Origin: Pelodera strongyloides
Lineage: Eukaryota > Nematoda > Chromadorea > Rhabditida > Rhabditidae
Direction of reading: 5' to 3'
NCBI GenBank assembly: GCA_036852015.1
Contig: JAANDG010000104.1
Location: 248,001 to 312,000 of the forward strand
Length of the DNA: 64,000 bases
The notes beneath the pieces are model-generated. The model searched no databases, had not been told where the DNA came from, and saw nothing but the letters and a program-made list of their open reading frames with translations. A program made the position numbers and the translations under genes. Of this stretch, positions 1 to 12,171 are shown piece after piece. Within the stretch, counting starts at the first letter, position 1. Each line of letters starts with the position of its first letter.

Positions 1-2258
1 CAAGTGCGAGTCAGCACATATTTCTTCATTATAGCATTTTTCGAAGCATACTATTACGTATATTGTACATGTCAATCAGTACAGTACCTGTCACGTGTCA
101 TTTGTTAGTGTTGTGTATGCTTATGGTGTATGCAAACCATATTTGTGGTTTGTGATTGTGGTGTGTGGGTGTGCATGTGTGGGTGTGCATGTGTGGGTGT
201 GCATGTGTGGGTGCATGTGACTCTTTGGTGGTGTGTGTGTATGTGTGTACGTGTGTACGTGTATATGTGTCTATATATTATGTGTCTATATATGTATGAG
301 TAAGGGTGTTGTACGTGTAATTACCAGTGGTTGATCGATTAATGCAATCCAGGTGATCCACAATAATGTCGAGGAAATCTCCCACAAGTACTTAGTTGTG
401 CACAACTTTCAAACGCAAACAGAAAAGGTGAACATTTCTTTACGTTGCTGCTCGTTATTAGAATTAGGAGCCGCCGGTTCCCAATGACGCGTGTATCTTT
501 GTCTTGTCGCTGGACACAATAGATAGAGATCGGAGAAGGTTTGTTTTAATGTTAAGCAGTTGGCACAACATGTAAATTATTAGCCGGTGAATTACAACAT
601 TTTATGATTCCGCTAAAGTAAGACAAGCAGACCGAGACAGTAACTCTTTTCAACAATACTCTTGTAAGAAAAAAGTAAGAGTAAGAAGGCCGTGAAAAAA
701 TAATCTCTTCAGGCGCAAACACACGCGTTCGGATATCGAATTTGCAATTTTGGCAGTAAAGTCTGTCTGTGGGATAGGACGTTGACAAAGGTGCTTTTTA
801 TTATATATTCCAGTTTTCTTAAGTCAGCATGTCCAGCAACATCGAGTTGTATCTGACAACACTGAAAATAGCGTCTGTCTGAAAGGGTCCGGCTGATATG
901 GTTTCATAATTAAACTTCTCAGTAACGTGATTTTACGTTCTCAATATTTTTACTCAAAAATGATGATCAGAGAATCAGAGTAAACTAGCGAATTTTTGCG
1001 CCCATTTAATTCAGTACACATCGTCGGGGACAACTGAGGTACTTTTGCATAACAATTGGCTTTTGTTCATGCGATAAAATAAAAGGGCCCGGTTTTTGTC
1101 TACATACTCATATATTGTATGCAAATTGTGTTGTTCTAATTATATTCTATACAACAGGAAAATACAGGTGTCCAATATAGGTATCACAAACCGGCCGTTA
1201 TTCGTTATTTTGCTTTGAGCATGTGCTAAGCTAATCGATAAACAGAAATATTTTAAAGGGAGTGACAGATCGTCAAACTAGCACATTTGATTTGGACTCT
1301 CTGCGTTGTTCAACCGAGCTACTGGATAGCATTACTGGGTGGGTGTTTTATATTTTACGTAGAATATTAGAATATTCTGTAAATATACTACCCTCTTACA
1401 AGAATGATCTACCAAATAGGGAAATACAATAATACAAGTACTTTATTTTATGTGAAACAATAAAGTTGACGTACATCTGGCGGCTTCTGTGGGGCGCCAT
1501 ATATGAGCTACGCTTGCGCCTAAATTATAGATTGCGCACCGGGAGCGAGGTAGGGGCAAGTGATAGGTTCGAGCGCGGCACAGGAGTGTCACAAGGTGCT
1601 GCAGTGTAGCGCGGTATAGGCCCTGCTTATCGTTTATCACGTATACAAATTACTTTAGCTTGCCCTTGAATTTATTAAATGGACTTTTTAGTTCCAGGTT
1701 TTCATTTTTCACCTACTCGCCTAATGGAAGATTACTCGTTTTTGGCCAAAGCGGAAAAATGCACAAGCGAAAGAGACGCGGTGTCCGAGGGTTGGTTGAT
1801 TTATAATTCAAAAAATGTTTTGTATTTATTTTCACACTCACGTTTAAAATTACCAAGCGTTTGATATTATGCACGTAGAATGTAATCATATAATGCTATG
1901 AAAAGCGTGGTGAAGTTTTCTATGATCTGCGGCATTGTCTTTATCACGGGCACATGACGAACATAACCATTTGAATGTTTCTTGTTTGTAGTAAATCATG
2001 ATTGATTTCTCAACGATACATACTATATTGGTTATCATATCAGTAAATTAACCACATTCAGCTACGCCACGCTACCATCCAGCGGTAGTACTGGCGCAAC
2101 CCTGAAGCTCCGGGATATCGCCAAGCATGAATGCATCATTTCCGGAAAACTTCGCGGCCAATTAAGAAAATTAGTATTTAACTTTTGAAAATTGACTGCT
2201 TTTATTGCGAACTTTGTCACATGTTTACCAAAATTAAAATGAAGAGCTGGCTGCCAAT
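1..2258. other. gene-poor stretch with GT-rich simple repeats
   Basis: I see no exon that I can support here on either strand. Positions about 159-217 hold four copies of a 14-15 bp GT-rich unit (GTGTGGGTGTGCAT), followed by a further GT-rich tract up to about 300. The open frames in this stretch are short, lack splice signals that would join them, and show no recognisable protein. Confidence 0.6.
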
Positions 2259-3564
2259 CTGAGGCAGTATTCACCACTCGAGGGTAAAATTTCTCTAGAG
2301 ACAAAACTTTTGGAACGCATTTTTCGGGAAGGAGAGTGAGTGGTGAATGAATGCAAATTTTGTGACATAATCTCTCTTTCTAGGTAAATTTTCCCCGAGA
2401 GACAGTTTTCTCCAGAGGCCGTATTCACCACTACATTTACCCGGATAAAATCGTTTCCCGGGAAAGTATTTTACCCAAAATGACCATTTTTACCTTTTCC
2501 CGGAATTCACCACTTTTTCCCTTTTCCCAAAAAGCGAGCTGGGAAACGGAAAATTTTACCCGAGCTTGGCACGGGTAAACCAGAAATTACCCAAGTGTTG
2601 TGGTATATTTTTCGTCGAAAACATTTATTTAAACATTATTTCTGTGTTTTATTTGAATGTTTGACAATAATAACTATCTATTTTTTAAGCAGCACAAAAA
2701 TTAAGATATTTACGTTAGTTTTTTTCTATTCTCTTCCATTATAACGATAAGAAAATATTGTAAGGGATATCTACTATATTAATACATGTTAGAAGGCAAA
2801 TAATGCGACTTGAGCATTCGACAGACTTCCGAAGAGCTTGTCGTACTATGAAAATGCACGCGTCCGGCATATATTCTACCCTAAACAAATGGTCTGAGTG
2901 TGCTATGGATGGAGTCAATGGACTATTACATTTTTCTCAAATCATTGCAAAGGAAGATATAGCTTAGGAAGTCTTGTATAAAAAATATAATAGACGTCCC
3001 CCATCTCCATAAAAAGGTTTTGCGGCGAGTACTACCAACACCATCCGTTGTGGTCTAGTGGTTAGGATTTGTGGCTCTCACCCACAAGGCCGGGGTTCGA
3101 TTCCCCCGCAACGGAAGCCTGTTTTTGCCCTTTATCTTACCGGGAGACTGTCTTTACAACCTATCTGTACAACCTTATTAGCAATTTTTCGTTGGGTATT
3201 GTCCTTAAATCTCATCTAACGGAAATTGTGTTGATCCGAACTCTAACTATATATTAATAATTATTGAGCGTGCTTATATTAAGCAACGAAAATATACAAA
3301 ATTATTATTACAATGAAAATTAAGCATAAACATATAAAATAATCATATTTTCCTTGAATTTCCCCTTGGGTAAAATTCCCCGTTTCCCAAATGGAGTGTG
3401 AATTCGGGGAGGGATAAAAAGTTTTCCGGAAAGGGCAAAAATATTTCCCGGGAAGGATTTTCGTTAGGAAATTGTCCCTGGGTAATTTGTTTTCCCGGGG
3501 AATTTTTTCCGTAAGAATGGTGAATACGGCCTCAGGGGTAAACGGAGTGGTGAATACGGCATCT
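2259..3564. mobile_element. nested foldback (MITE-like) element, CTGAGGC/CAGAGGCC ends
   Basis: An inner pair of inverted ends runs from CAGAGGCCGTATTCACCAC at 2413 to its complement ending at 3535. The arms are rich in TTTCCCGGGAAA-type blocks that pair with each other. An outer pair of the same end type lies at 2259 and about 3564. The same ends recur at 15851, 31714 and 39247, so this is a family. The centre holds an intact tRNA-Glu gene. No transposase is seen, so it is non-autonomous. Confidence 0.7.
3044..3115 (+). tRNA. tRNA-Glu (anticodon CTC)
   Basis: A 72-nt cloverleaf is complete. The 7-bp acceptor stem (TCCGTTG with CAACGGA) pairs fully. The anticodon stem TGTGG/CCACA encloses loop CTCTCAC, giving anticodon CTC, which reads GAG. 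The T arm is CGGGG-TTCGATT-CCCCG. Internal A-box and B-box promoters are intact. The gene sits in the middle of a foldback element, but its folding shows no sign of decay, so it is probably functional. Confidence 0.95.
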
Positions 3565-3883
3565 GGCTATATTTTACGTGTTTTCCAAAACCACAATTTC
3601 TTTCATATCCCCATTCCTTCTAAGCTACGCGACTGTATCGTTTTGTTTTCAAATAGTCTTTTGATTGAAAAAGGCCGATGCCCCCAATACCAGTTAACTG
3701 TCCTTGTTACTAGGAATCTTTTAGGCCTTTTAGGCAGAAAGTTTTCTTTGTAAAATTTAGACCAATTACGGGTGGCTTGTGTTCACCATGTTTCCTATCC
3801 CTATCCTAGAGCATTGAAATTCCACTGTATCCAGGTCCGATTTGCAAAAAAAGTTACGAAATGTTCTGAGAATAGTTCCACTA

Positions 3884-4715
3884 CAGTGCAGCGCATAAGT
3901 ATATGGGCACCCAAAAAATCGTGTTTCTACTAGGTTTGGAGGAAATCTAATGCAACCACTAAATCAAGCATCGCCAGAAACCCAAACAAAATGATTTTCA
4001 GCATAAAGAATAAAAAAAATTATTTAATTATATTAATTTTAATGACGCCAAATTGAAAGCCAAAAAATGAAATCCAGAGCTCGCACAAACCATTTATATT
4101 GTATTGTAGATCTTTTCATGGCGAGAATTTCTGTAAAAAAAAAAAATAATTTTAGGCGTACTCCGAAGGAAGTTACGGCGCTTGAAGTGCGCTCGAATGA
4201 GCTGTTTTGGTCGCTAGCGTACCCCTTAAACAAGCTTCGCAATTGCCGAACTTCAAGACGCCGTACCGTCCTTCGGAGTACGCCTAAAATTATATTTTTT
4301 TACAGAAATACTCGTCATGAAAAGATCTACAAGATGATGTGGGTGGTTTTTGCGGAATCTGGATTTCAGTTTTTTTACTTACAGTGTGGGGCAATTAAAA
4401 TTAATATTTTAAAGAAAAAATTACTATTTATGCTGAAAATCATCCTGTTTTGGTTTGAGGGCATTCTTGATTTTAGTGGTTGCGCTAGACCTTGTAGAAA
4501 CACATTTTTTCGCCCCTGCCTCAATACTTATGACGCGCGTTTTTTGGGGTTTCGTACCCTAATGTCCCTAATTTGCCTGAAACTTCTGATTTTTTGCTGA
4601 ATTTTTTTGTCACTAGGTTTTTGGCCATCCCCGATTTGGTAGGATGGTTGATTTTCTCAAAAAGTGCTTTTTAGTACTAGATTTGGGGGTACCCGTATAC
4701 TTATGCGCTGCACTG
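3884..4715. mobile_element. Tc1/mariner-type MITE, 832 bp, TA target-site duplication
   Basis: The ends are CAGTGCAGCGCATAAGTAT and its inverse, about 30 bp of terminal inverted repeat, with TA on both outer sides (3882-3883 and 4716-4717). CAGTG ends plus a TA duplication are typical of Tc1/mariner elements. An internal inverted repeat (about 4140-4310) creates a 177-codon open frame that is only the palindrome read through. No DDE transposase is seen, so the element depends on an autonomous relative elsewhere. Confidence 0.85.
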
Positions 4716-5272
4716 TAGATGATGCGGTTCTCTAAAGTCAAATACAAAGTTGAATAAACATTCTTTCTTACTTTTTGTGTGTTTAAGGGAAGTACGTACA
4801 AATATCGTTTAGAACTACGTTCCGAAGGTGCATCAAAGGTTCCTAAACGACATTAGCATGAATCTTTTCTTCTTCTTTCTAGTTAATTTTATATGTTAGC
4901 CATTGCCACAAATACAGACAACCATCTCTACATAACACGACGAGAACAAACTTGAGTGGTTATTTGGTGTACCCTAGCTCTATAAAATTACATAAAATAA
5001 AGTGAACTTATTAATTCTCGCAATTAGGTGGGGAGAGATCAGCGTTGTTCTTTTTCATGATTTGCGGCACTGGGGACTGTGCATACATCAAAGCGCGATG
5101 CCAAGGACAGTAAACACGATATGTTATTTTTGAACTTTTTTAAGCAGCATATCATCTGATTTCTGATCTAAATAAATGCAGCACGTTTCTGTGCGAATTT
5201 ACAATGTCTAATAGAAAAGGCATAGCTGGCACAATAAGTGTGGTCCAGTAGAGTTCAAAGCCCACATACTAT

Positions 5273-5450
5273 AGGTATAGGCCATTGTTAGAGGAACGCC
5301 GCCACTTCAAATTCGTCATTTTGCTTCAAGCGTAGTCGAATGCAGGAAAGAAGTGAGAAAAATCCTTTTCTTTTCTGCATTCAATTATACTTGAAGAAAA
5401 ATGACGAAGTTGAAGTGACTGCGTTCCTTTCACTAAACTAGCCTTACCCT
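5273..5450. mobile_element. short foldback element
   Basis: The arm at about 5293-5346 (GGAACGCCGCCACTTCAAAT...) pairs with 5376-5427 to make a hairpin of about 50 bp with a short loop. Less perfect pairing extends outwards. It is a MITE-like, non-coding element; exact ends are not certain. Confidence 0.65.
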
Positions 5451-6374
5451 TACCGAGATATTCCATGAATTCTTCGCGGTGATTTTGCCCCCGATTCGGA
5501 CAGAAATGGATGCTTACATATGAATGGTACGTTCTACGGTCCTACCATATGTGTAATAATATTGTGTATATTGTGGTGGAATATGATGTGCGTACTACAA
5601 ATACGAGCACATATTTATGCCATGCTGGTTGTTATAAGTCAAAAGAAAAGGCACCGAGGATATTAGGCGGCTGCCCTTTCATCTCGACATAAGGAGAAGC
5701 TCTCTCTCTCTCTCATATCGATCATCTGATTGCATTTACATGTTCGTTTTTAATCTTCATCCTCCGATGCGCATCTTTTGGTGTTTTTAATAAATAAATA
5801 AATACAATTAGGCAGAGAGAGCATGCGCATAGTGAACGTCGGCCTTGGGAAACTAAAAACCCCGATATGTGACCAAGTAGCTCAAGTAATCGTGGCGTGA
5901 CCTGGGCTATATATACGCATGTTCGTCAAACAAAACTTGGGATCATGTATTAAGACCGTGCTTAAATAAGGCAAGACTTAAAACTGACAGGTCCTGAGCA
6001 GTAGGCGACCAGTTCCAGATGACAAATTGCTCGACGTCTTCGGTCTTATAAACGAACCTCAAGCTAATCGCCTCATGTGGCTTAATTTGCCAACCTTCTC
6101 ATCATCATTTTATATGATGCACACTTATATACTTTATATAATGTGTCAATAAATTATTATTATTATTATTATTAATTCGAAGAACAAAACATTTGGAAAC
6201 ATGCTGCAGTATTTTGAAAGAAAAATGTGAAACATTTTGATTGGGTGAAGCTTGAAGTTTTCATGTAAATTATAGTCTTTCCCTAGACATCTTCTACTTT
6301 TCCAGACACCAAAAATAGCAGTGTTTGGCTTTATAAAAAAAGCCAACTAACTGACTGGAGCTCAGTTTCAACAA
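5451..6374. other. non-coding stretch with a LINE/SINE-type 3' end
   Basis: No exon is seen. Positions 6090-6175 hold ATGATGCACAC followed by an ATGTGT stem, AATAAA and an (ATT)n tail. This is related to the 3' end of the repeat family found at 9880, 28446 and 49749, and is the kind of tail left by target-primed retroposition. Confidence 0.5.
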
Positions 6375-7733
6375 ATGCTTCGTTCAAAGGAGCATGACGT
6401 TGTTATCTTATTTGTGCTAATTTCCAACGTCCGAGCCTACCGCCGTATTCCAGAAACGCCAGACTTCACAACGGTTAGTTTAATAAGTTTGAAAGCGATT
6501 GCACTTTCGCACTTGTGCGTTCGCGGTTACTAGAAATTATATAAGCTGTACGCCTTGGTCTGTAAGTTATTTAATAAAATAACAAATAATAAACATCTGA
6601 ATTGTTTAGTTTCATGTGCACACATATGGCTATTGCAACATCTCGTATGTAAGATTTTACCTTTTATTATAAAATAGTTTTTTTTAAGAGAGTATGTAAG
6701 TACGTTTTGATTTTCCCAGTTGGAAGAAAAGGAGGAATAATATCCTTTGACAAAAAAACGTTTCAGGAATATTACATTGCCGAATTATGGGAAAAAGACC
6801 CTGCCTTGATTTTCTCTACGCACGATCATTACGATACGCAGGATTGTATACACAGGGTGCTATTTTTAGTTGTAACGGCGTAAAAAACTTGACTGGACAA
6901 CTTAAACTTAAATTACAGGCTAAACTTGGGTGTTTATTTACTTGTCACCCCGACTATCGCTTTTCATGGCATTAATCGAATCTGTTAGTTAACGAAAATG
7001 TAGGAAATAGCCAAAAAAATTTCATTGTTTGCGCTTTTTTATTCAAGTGATAATTACATACATATAGCATATCCTCCTGACGACATGATACGACGGAATG
7101 CTGCTATTCAAAATCCGTTACCGACACCGGCTGCTATAGAACTTTAAAGGATGTGGTAGTGGTTTGAAAAAAGCGCATTGGTCAATTACGTCCCCCAAGT
7201 ATATATTGTGTATATGCGTTTAGTGCATACTTAGCGGCGATAACAATGATGGGGTGCTGAACTCGAATCAAGAATGGTATTTGAAGTTCAAAACGAAGTG
7301 CGTCAACGGAGTATGTTGGAATATAACTTACGCCAAGTTGCCCATGATGCACAACTGCATTATTCAAAAATGTTCATGGTCATTTGAAAAAAAAACATAT
7401 TCTATTTTTAGTGGTCTCTTCTTCAAAGATCCGCTTCTTTATTGTCCCGCAAACTGGCCAATTGATTTTCAAAAGACTGGAGAGTAAAAGATGACCAAGA
7501 AGTCTAGCATATGCTCGCGTACCGTTAATTTGATTTTTTTTTTTGCAGGAAGCGAGAGAAGTTTGTGTTGACATTGATAAGTGCGCCGAGTACACTCCCA
7601 TGGAGGGATTGCACGGTCATTATGTGAGTTATTCACAATTATATATAAGTATAAATTGTGTGTGTGTGTGTGTTTGGTGTGTGTTTGTGAGTGTGCGTGT
7701 ATCTGTGTATGAATGTGTGTGTTGTGTGTTTGT

Positions 7734-7789
<56 letters not shown>

Positions 7790-8485
7790 GTGTGTGTGTG
7801 TGTGTACCTGTAAACATGGTTGCCCCAAAAGAGATTGGGGTCCTCAAACTTGGGTAATTAAAGTTTAGAGGTACTTCTTTTTGATCCCATAGTCCCTTGA
7901 GAACAAACTTGAGAACAAACTTGACCAAGGGTATGCAGTTTCAATTTAACGTACTTATACTATGATACCACCTACCACCGATGATGTCAACTGAAATTCA
8001 GTCTGTATCATTCACGGACGTCAAGAAACCTCAGGCCAACGTATATTTTGTTAAGAGCGGTCAGGCAGGGTGGGTGCATTTAGTGTAATTGACTTTACTC
8101 AAGAATGCGTTCGGGTAAACTTCGGTTTTTACTTGTCAAAGAAATGTTTGCTTATATGAACTTATGCTAATTTGAGTTGGACTCTAGTTCGGCTCATATT
8201 TTCTTGTAAACCTAAAAAAAATGCAATCTTTAAATTCACCTAACTTTTTTTCTATCTGTTTCCGACATTTTATTTTGTTATAACTCGAAGCAGCATGGAA
8301 TTCTGAATCGAATGATGTCTTTTAATCGAAAATCAACCTGACAAGTAAAAACCGAAGCAAGTAACAGACTTTTTTCATCCTTTTTTTAGATGGGGCAATT
8401 GCCACACAGAAGAGTGCATAAATCTATAGATAAAATACATCAAGCCTTGTTTGGGACAGCAAATTTCTTCGTTTCTGCACAATGA
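6375..8485 (+). CDS. six-cysteine secreted family, member 1
   Basis: Exons: 6375-6473, 6610-6648, 6767-6856, 7224-7310, 7549-7623, 8002-8049 and 8390-8485, about 177 aa. Exon 1 encodes a hydrophobic run (VVILFVLISNVRA) after MLRSKEHD, read as a signal peptide. Exon 2 is the FHVH strand, exon 3 has YYIAELWEKD, exon 4 has DGVLNSNQEWYLKF and a Cys pair, and exon 5 ends in GLHGHY. All are family hallmarks in the family order. Exons 1-5 have clean GT/AG sites and phase 0. The last exon is uncertain: phase 0 gives a 31-aa tail without the usual sixth cysteine, while another frame reads WGNCHTEEC, closer to its relatives. A (GT)n tract lies in intron 5. Its 3' end faces member 2, which is transcribed the other way. 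Function is unknown; secretion is inferred. Confidence 0.75.
7659..7806. repeat. (GT)n microsatellite
   Basis: About 150 bp of GT dinucleotides with interruptions, inside intron 5 of family member 1. Histidine/threonine and cysteine/valine open frames here are translations of the repeat. Confidence 0.95.
7843..7862 (-). other. SL1 spliced-leader sequence outside an SL RNA gene
   Basis: The plus strand reads CTC AAACTTGGGTAATTAAA, the exact complement of 20 of the 22 bases of nematode SL1 (only the two 5' G's are missing). On the minus strand the bases after the leader are GACCCC, not the GTAAAC donor that follows the leader in SL RNA genes. This is therefore not an SL RNA gene. It looks like the 5' end of a trans-spliced mRNA that was copied back into the genome. 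Confidence 0.8.
8120..8357. mobile_element. foldback element with CTTCGGTTTTTACTTG ends
   Basis: The ends CTTCGGTTTTTACTTGTCA and the complementary TGACAAGTAAAAACCGAAG lie 238 bp apart in intron 6 of family member 1. Related copies lie at about 15490-15704 and 45875-46036; all share internal GTTTACAAGAAAATATGAGC-like or GAATCAGAATTC-like blocks. Non-coding. Confidence 0.7.
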
Positions 8486-8784
8486 ACAAATAGTAATGTG
8501 CAGATATTTCAATAAAGTATTCAACAAGGTTTTTTTTATGTGAAGCAAGTCCATAGGTCCATAGGAAAAAACTCACCAAAGTCACCAAAGTGGTCAAAAA
8601 AAAAAAACCAACCTCACCGAAATGAATTGTTTTCAATTAGTGTATTACTTAATTTTTTTTGCTGTAACTCGTACTTCTGTCAATTGTCAATAAAACTTTT
8701 ATTGGCCCGAAATTGTTATTAAATGTAAAGTTAAATGTTATTAAATTAAATTTTCTGGGATAATTATAATTATAATTCCTTTGT

Positions 8785-10790
8785 TCATCCGTCCCTGTAG
8801 AAACTTTCCCGTCCGCGCTGATCATGGCATGGGTAGAACGGGTAGATATTGTCACTAAACATGCTATGATGTAGCTGGTTATTACAATTACATAGATATG
8901 ACATGGCTGATTCTGATATGATACGTCTCATAATTTCACTCTCCATTGTGTTTATTCATGATGATGAAGGCTTTAGCTTAGAGTGGACGGATTTGCTCTT
9001 TCAGTATTCTTTCTCAAGTATTAATACTGTTTCTCATGCCGTGCATACTGCTTAAATACGCTTATCGTACAAATAGCCAAAAAAAAACTCACTATGGCTT
9101 AATTTTGAAGATGTTTCGCTTCGTGTTCATATATATTTCCTAGAAACTACGTTATTACAGTCTTACAGGCTTACAGTGGGTTTGCATTGCTAATAAAATG
9201 TTAACAAGAATGCAACCATATGAGAACTTCGGTATGGTATAGAATTTCGGTACGATACTTTAGTCTTCGGTAGAAAATAATATCGGTACGCAAAGGAAAC
9301 GTTTATTTCTAAAATGTGAAAGTTACTTGAGTTCCGTGAAATCCAGGTGTGGTATCCTTGAGGGGATCCCAGTCGTAAAGATAAGCGCAATACATACGTC
9401 GTTTCTGGAATGTTCAATGTGCTTATAATTAGCATCTTTCATCGACACAAATACACGAAATAGAACTATACAAATCTTCCGCTATTAGACAGTCTAATCA
9501 AGGTCGTAGCCTCAGGACAGGGCACTATCTGGTCCGAGTCTCGTCTGCTGGCATACTCAGGTCCTCAAGTAATGTAAATAAACTTATTGTTATTATTGAC
9601 AGACTGTTACTTACTTTGTGCTGGTCCGGACATTGGATTAAAATTTTCAGGTACCAATCAATATCACCGCCGGCATCTGCTGACATGATACACTGAAAAT
9701 ACAAAAAAAATTCTTTTGTATTGTTGATGAGGACATATACATTTAACGCCTAACATGCATGGACCTTGGGTATTTACCATGAAGCAATGGGTACCTTACC
9801 AATAAAATTCCAATTCTCCCAAAGAAAGGTGTATGCATATTCACGTTTGTTATGATTGTTCACATTAATTTGTTCAGCTCACATTAATTTGTCCAAGATA
9901 ATTAAAGCCATGGCCATTCAATTTTTGCTTGTCAACCTTTCATCATATTGATGCACAGATTTTGTGTGTTAATAAATGTTTAAGATATAAAAATAAGATA
10001 TTAAACCTGGTTATCACACTCAGCTTCATGTATAAGATCGTCGAAAAACCAGTTGTTTTTCCACAAACCGACAGTGATCCGAGGGCGGCCCACTACTGAC
10101 AAAATAAGAAAATAAAATTGTTTATGACAAGCTAGTTTGGTTGCAATTCCGCGTACAATTTTACGATTTCACCAGACAGCGAATGGATTAGCCGTTAGAG
10201 TATGCGTTTGCCTACTGTCCTATATGTTATCTAGTGAAAACATACAAGGGAAGAACGGGCACTAGGAGAGCAGCGGGAAGACCCTGTAGCGGCTTATACC
10301 ACAGACACTACCAAAAGGTGTGAGGATCGATCACTATTTATTGTTGCTGTGTCACCCATGAACGATAGGACTTTGAACAAAATCGTTTGTTTCTTTGGCT
10401 TCCCATTCCAGTTTTGCTTCACGGAAAAAGACTAACTTTCTTCAAATTTGCCCTCGCAATGTCCGTCGATTTTTAGGATGAACTGAAATTTTTTTTGTTA
10501 GAATTTAGTGTATACCAGTGATCGTATTCACAAACGCCGGGAGTATGTTCACATACTCCCAGTGGTAGGTGAACATACATTCATGTACCATCTGATGCAC
10601 TGTAGCCAGTCAAATTATGCTAATTAGAAACTGATACCACTAGAATAAATTGAGTGACTACCGAATAATTATCTCGACCAATCGACAATAATAAACTAAA
10701 ATTAACAATTACCCTGCTAGGTGCTGAGGCAGAGAAATCCTTCGTATACACAATAGAAAGTAGAGTAGCAAGGTAAATAAAAATTCTCAT
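8785..10790 (-). CDS. six-cysteine secreted family, member 2
   Basis: Minus-strand exons in order: 10713-10790, 10437-10482, 10007-10095, 9615-9692, 9327-9404, 9093-9139 and 8785-8854; they total 486 nt, 161 aa, with every phase agreeing. Exon 1 is a signal peptide (MRIFIYLATLLSIVYTKDFS). Exon 3 has ITVGLWKNNWFFDDL, exon 4 has GGDIDWYLKILIQC, exon 5 has RRMYCAYLYDWD and ends GFHGTQ, and exon 7 has DNIYPFYPC. Six cysteines sit at the family positions. The exon 2/3 junction is phase 1, as in member 7, where most members have phase 0. The gene is read against members 1 and 3 on either side. Function is unknown; secretion is inferred from the leader. Confidence 0.85.
9880..9984 (+). repeat. short interspersed repeat with 3' hairpin and AATAAA
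   Basis: One of three close copies (others at 28446 and 49749). Shared core: CACATTAATTTG, AAGATAATTAAA, GGCCATTCAATT, then CATATTGATGCACA, a TGTGT hairpin arm and AATAAAT. It lies in intron 3 of family member 2. The end looks like the 3' end of a retroposon. Confidence 0.7.
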
Positions 10791-10911
10791 TTTCTAATGA
10801 TGTCCAATCACCATTTTCTTTATATTGTTGGGAATAAATGCAAATTGGGGATAATTGATACAATTTGAATATGCTAATTAGCAATTATGATTAAAGTTGC
10901 TAAGCTAGCAC

Positions 10912-12091
10912 ATGGTAATGATTCGCTCTTTTGTGGTGCCGCTGATTCTACTGTGTATTTTGGCAATTAGATGGGAAGTTCTTGCTAAAGACGACGACAT
11001 AGTATCCAATGTAAAAATTAAAATTGTTTGCTTATTTCTAGATCCATAAATAATAATAATAATGCTCAATACTTATTTGCACCTATGTAATCGATAGTTT
11101 CTTAATTGCTCTCTCCATTCAGATCACAGTAATTGTGGACGACACGTGTCCAAACGGAGAGGTAATTACATCGAAATTTAATGTGTTTCTATACCTTGAC
11201 AAAATCTCGTGTATTTGTGAATAACGACAATTATCAACAATCAAGAAGTATGTTAGTAAGCTAATGTAAGCTAGAAGTATCTTATTATATAAAAGAGTAA
11301 CTGTAGCGTAATTTGCGTACCGATGTGCGTTACGGAAATGCAAATTTCGTGTTCGTGTATAAAAAGCGTGTCGCAGCTCATAAGTATCGAAGTATGCATA
11401 TGCAATTGTTTCCTGTTACGTGAATTTCTTATGACACGTTTGAAACTTTGTATATAACATGCTAAGACAATCATATTTCCATGTAAGTCGCCTCAGGCGG
11501 TGTGAGCCGACTGGTCAACATATTATAGTGGAAAACAAATGCTAGTCTAAAATAATGTTTTTAGGAGATAATTACATCCTGATAATTACAGGAGCACATA
11601 CTCGTTGAATTATGGGAAGAGGACACCAGAGTGCATGATTTCTATCAACGGTGCTACACTCAACGACAAGATCCGGTAGGCCAAATCTAATTACGTTGTG
11701 CGTTTCTCGACCTTTCGACTATTATTGTAAGGCAACACAGTTCAGTTTCCTGCACGCCTACACATTAGAATTATCCCGGCATGCGGTAGAATTCTAGATG
11801 ACGACCCGAGAGTAGTGGGGTAGTCGTGGGGTAATGGGGTAGTTATCTGCAACAATGGGGTAGTTATCTGCAACAATGGGGTCAAAATGGGGTAGGAAAT
11901 TTCCTACAGTGCTTTAGGTGCCATTTTTTTGCCAAAAGGGTATTATTTAACGACCTTATTGTTAGGGTAGAAAGTTTTATATTTGGCGCAGCCTCGTAAA
12001 AGTTTGGTTGGCAATTTAACATGGCTGCCCCATTGAACTACCCCTTTTTTGGGGTAGTATTTTTCCACACACGCACGCACGCACGCACACA

Positions 12092-12171
<80 letters not shown>

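Noticed and set aside
4067..4600. 177-codon open frame in the Tc1/mariner-type element
   Set aside because: It spans an inverted repeat and shows no transposase motif.
7469..7928. His/Thr-rich and Cys/Val-rich open frames of about 100-120 codons
   Set aside because: They read through the (GT)n microsatellite in an intron.
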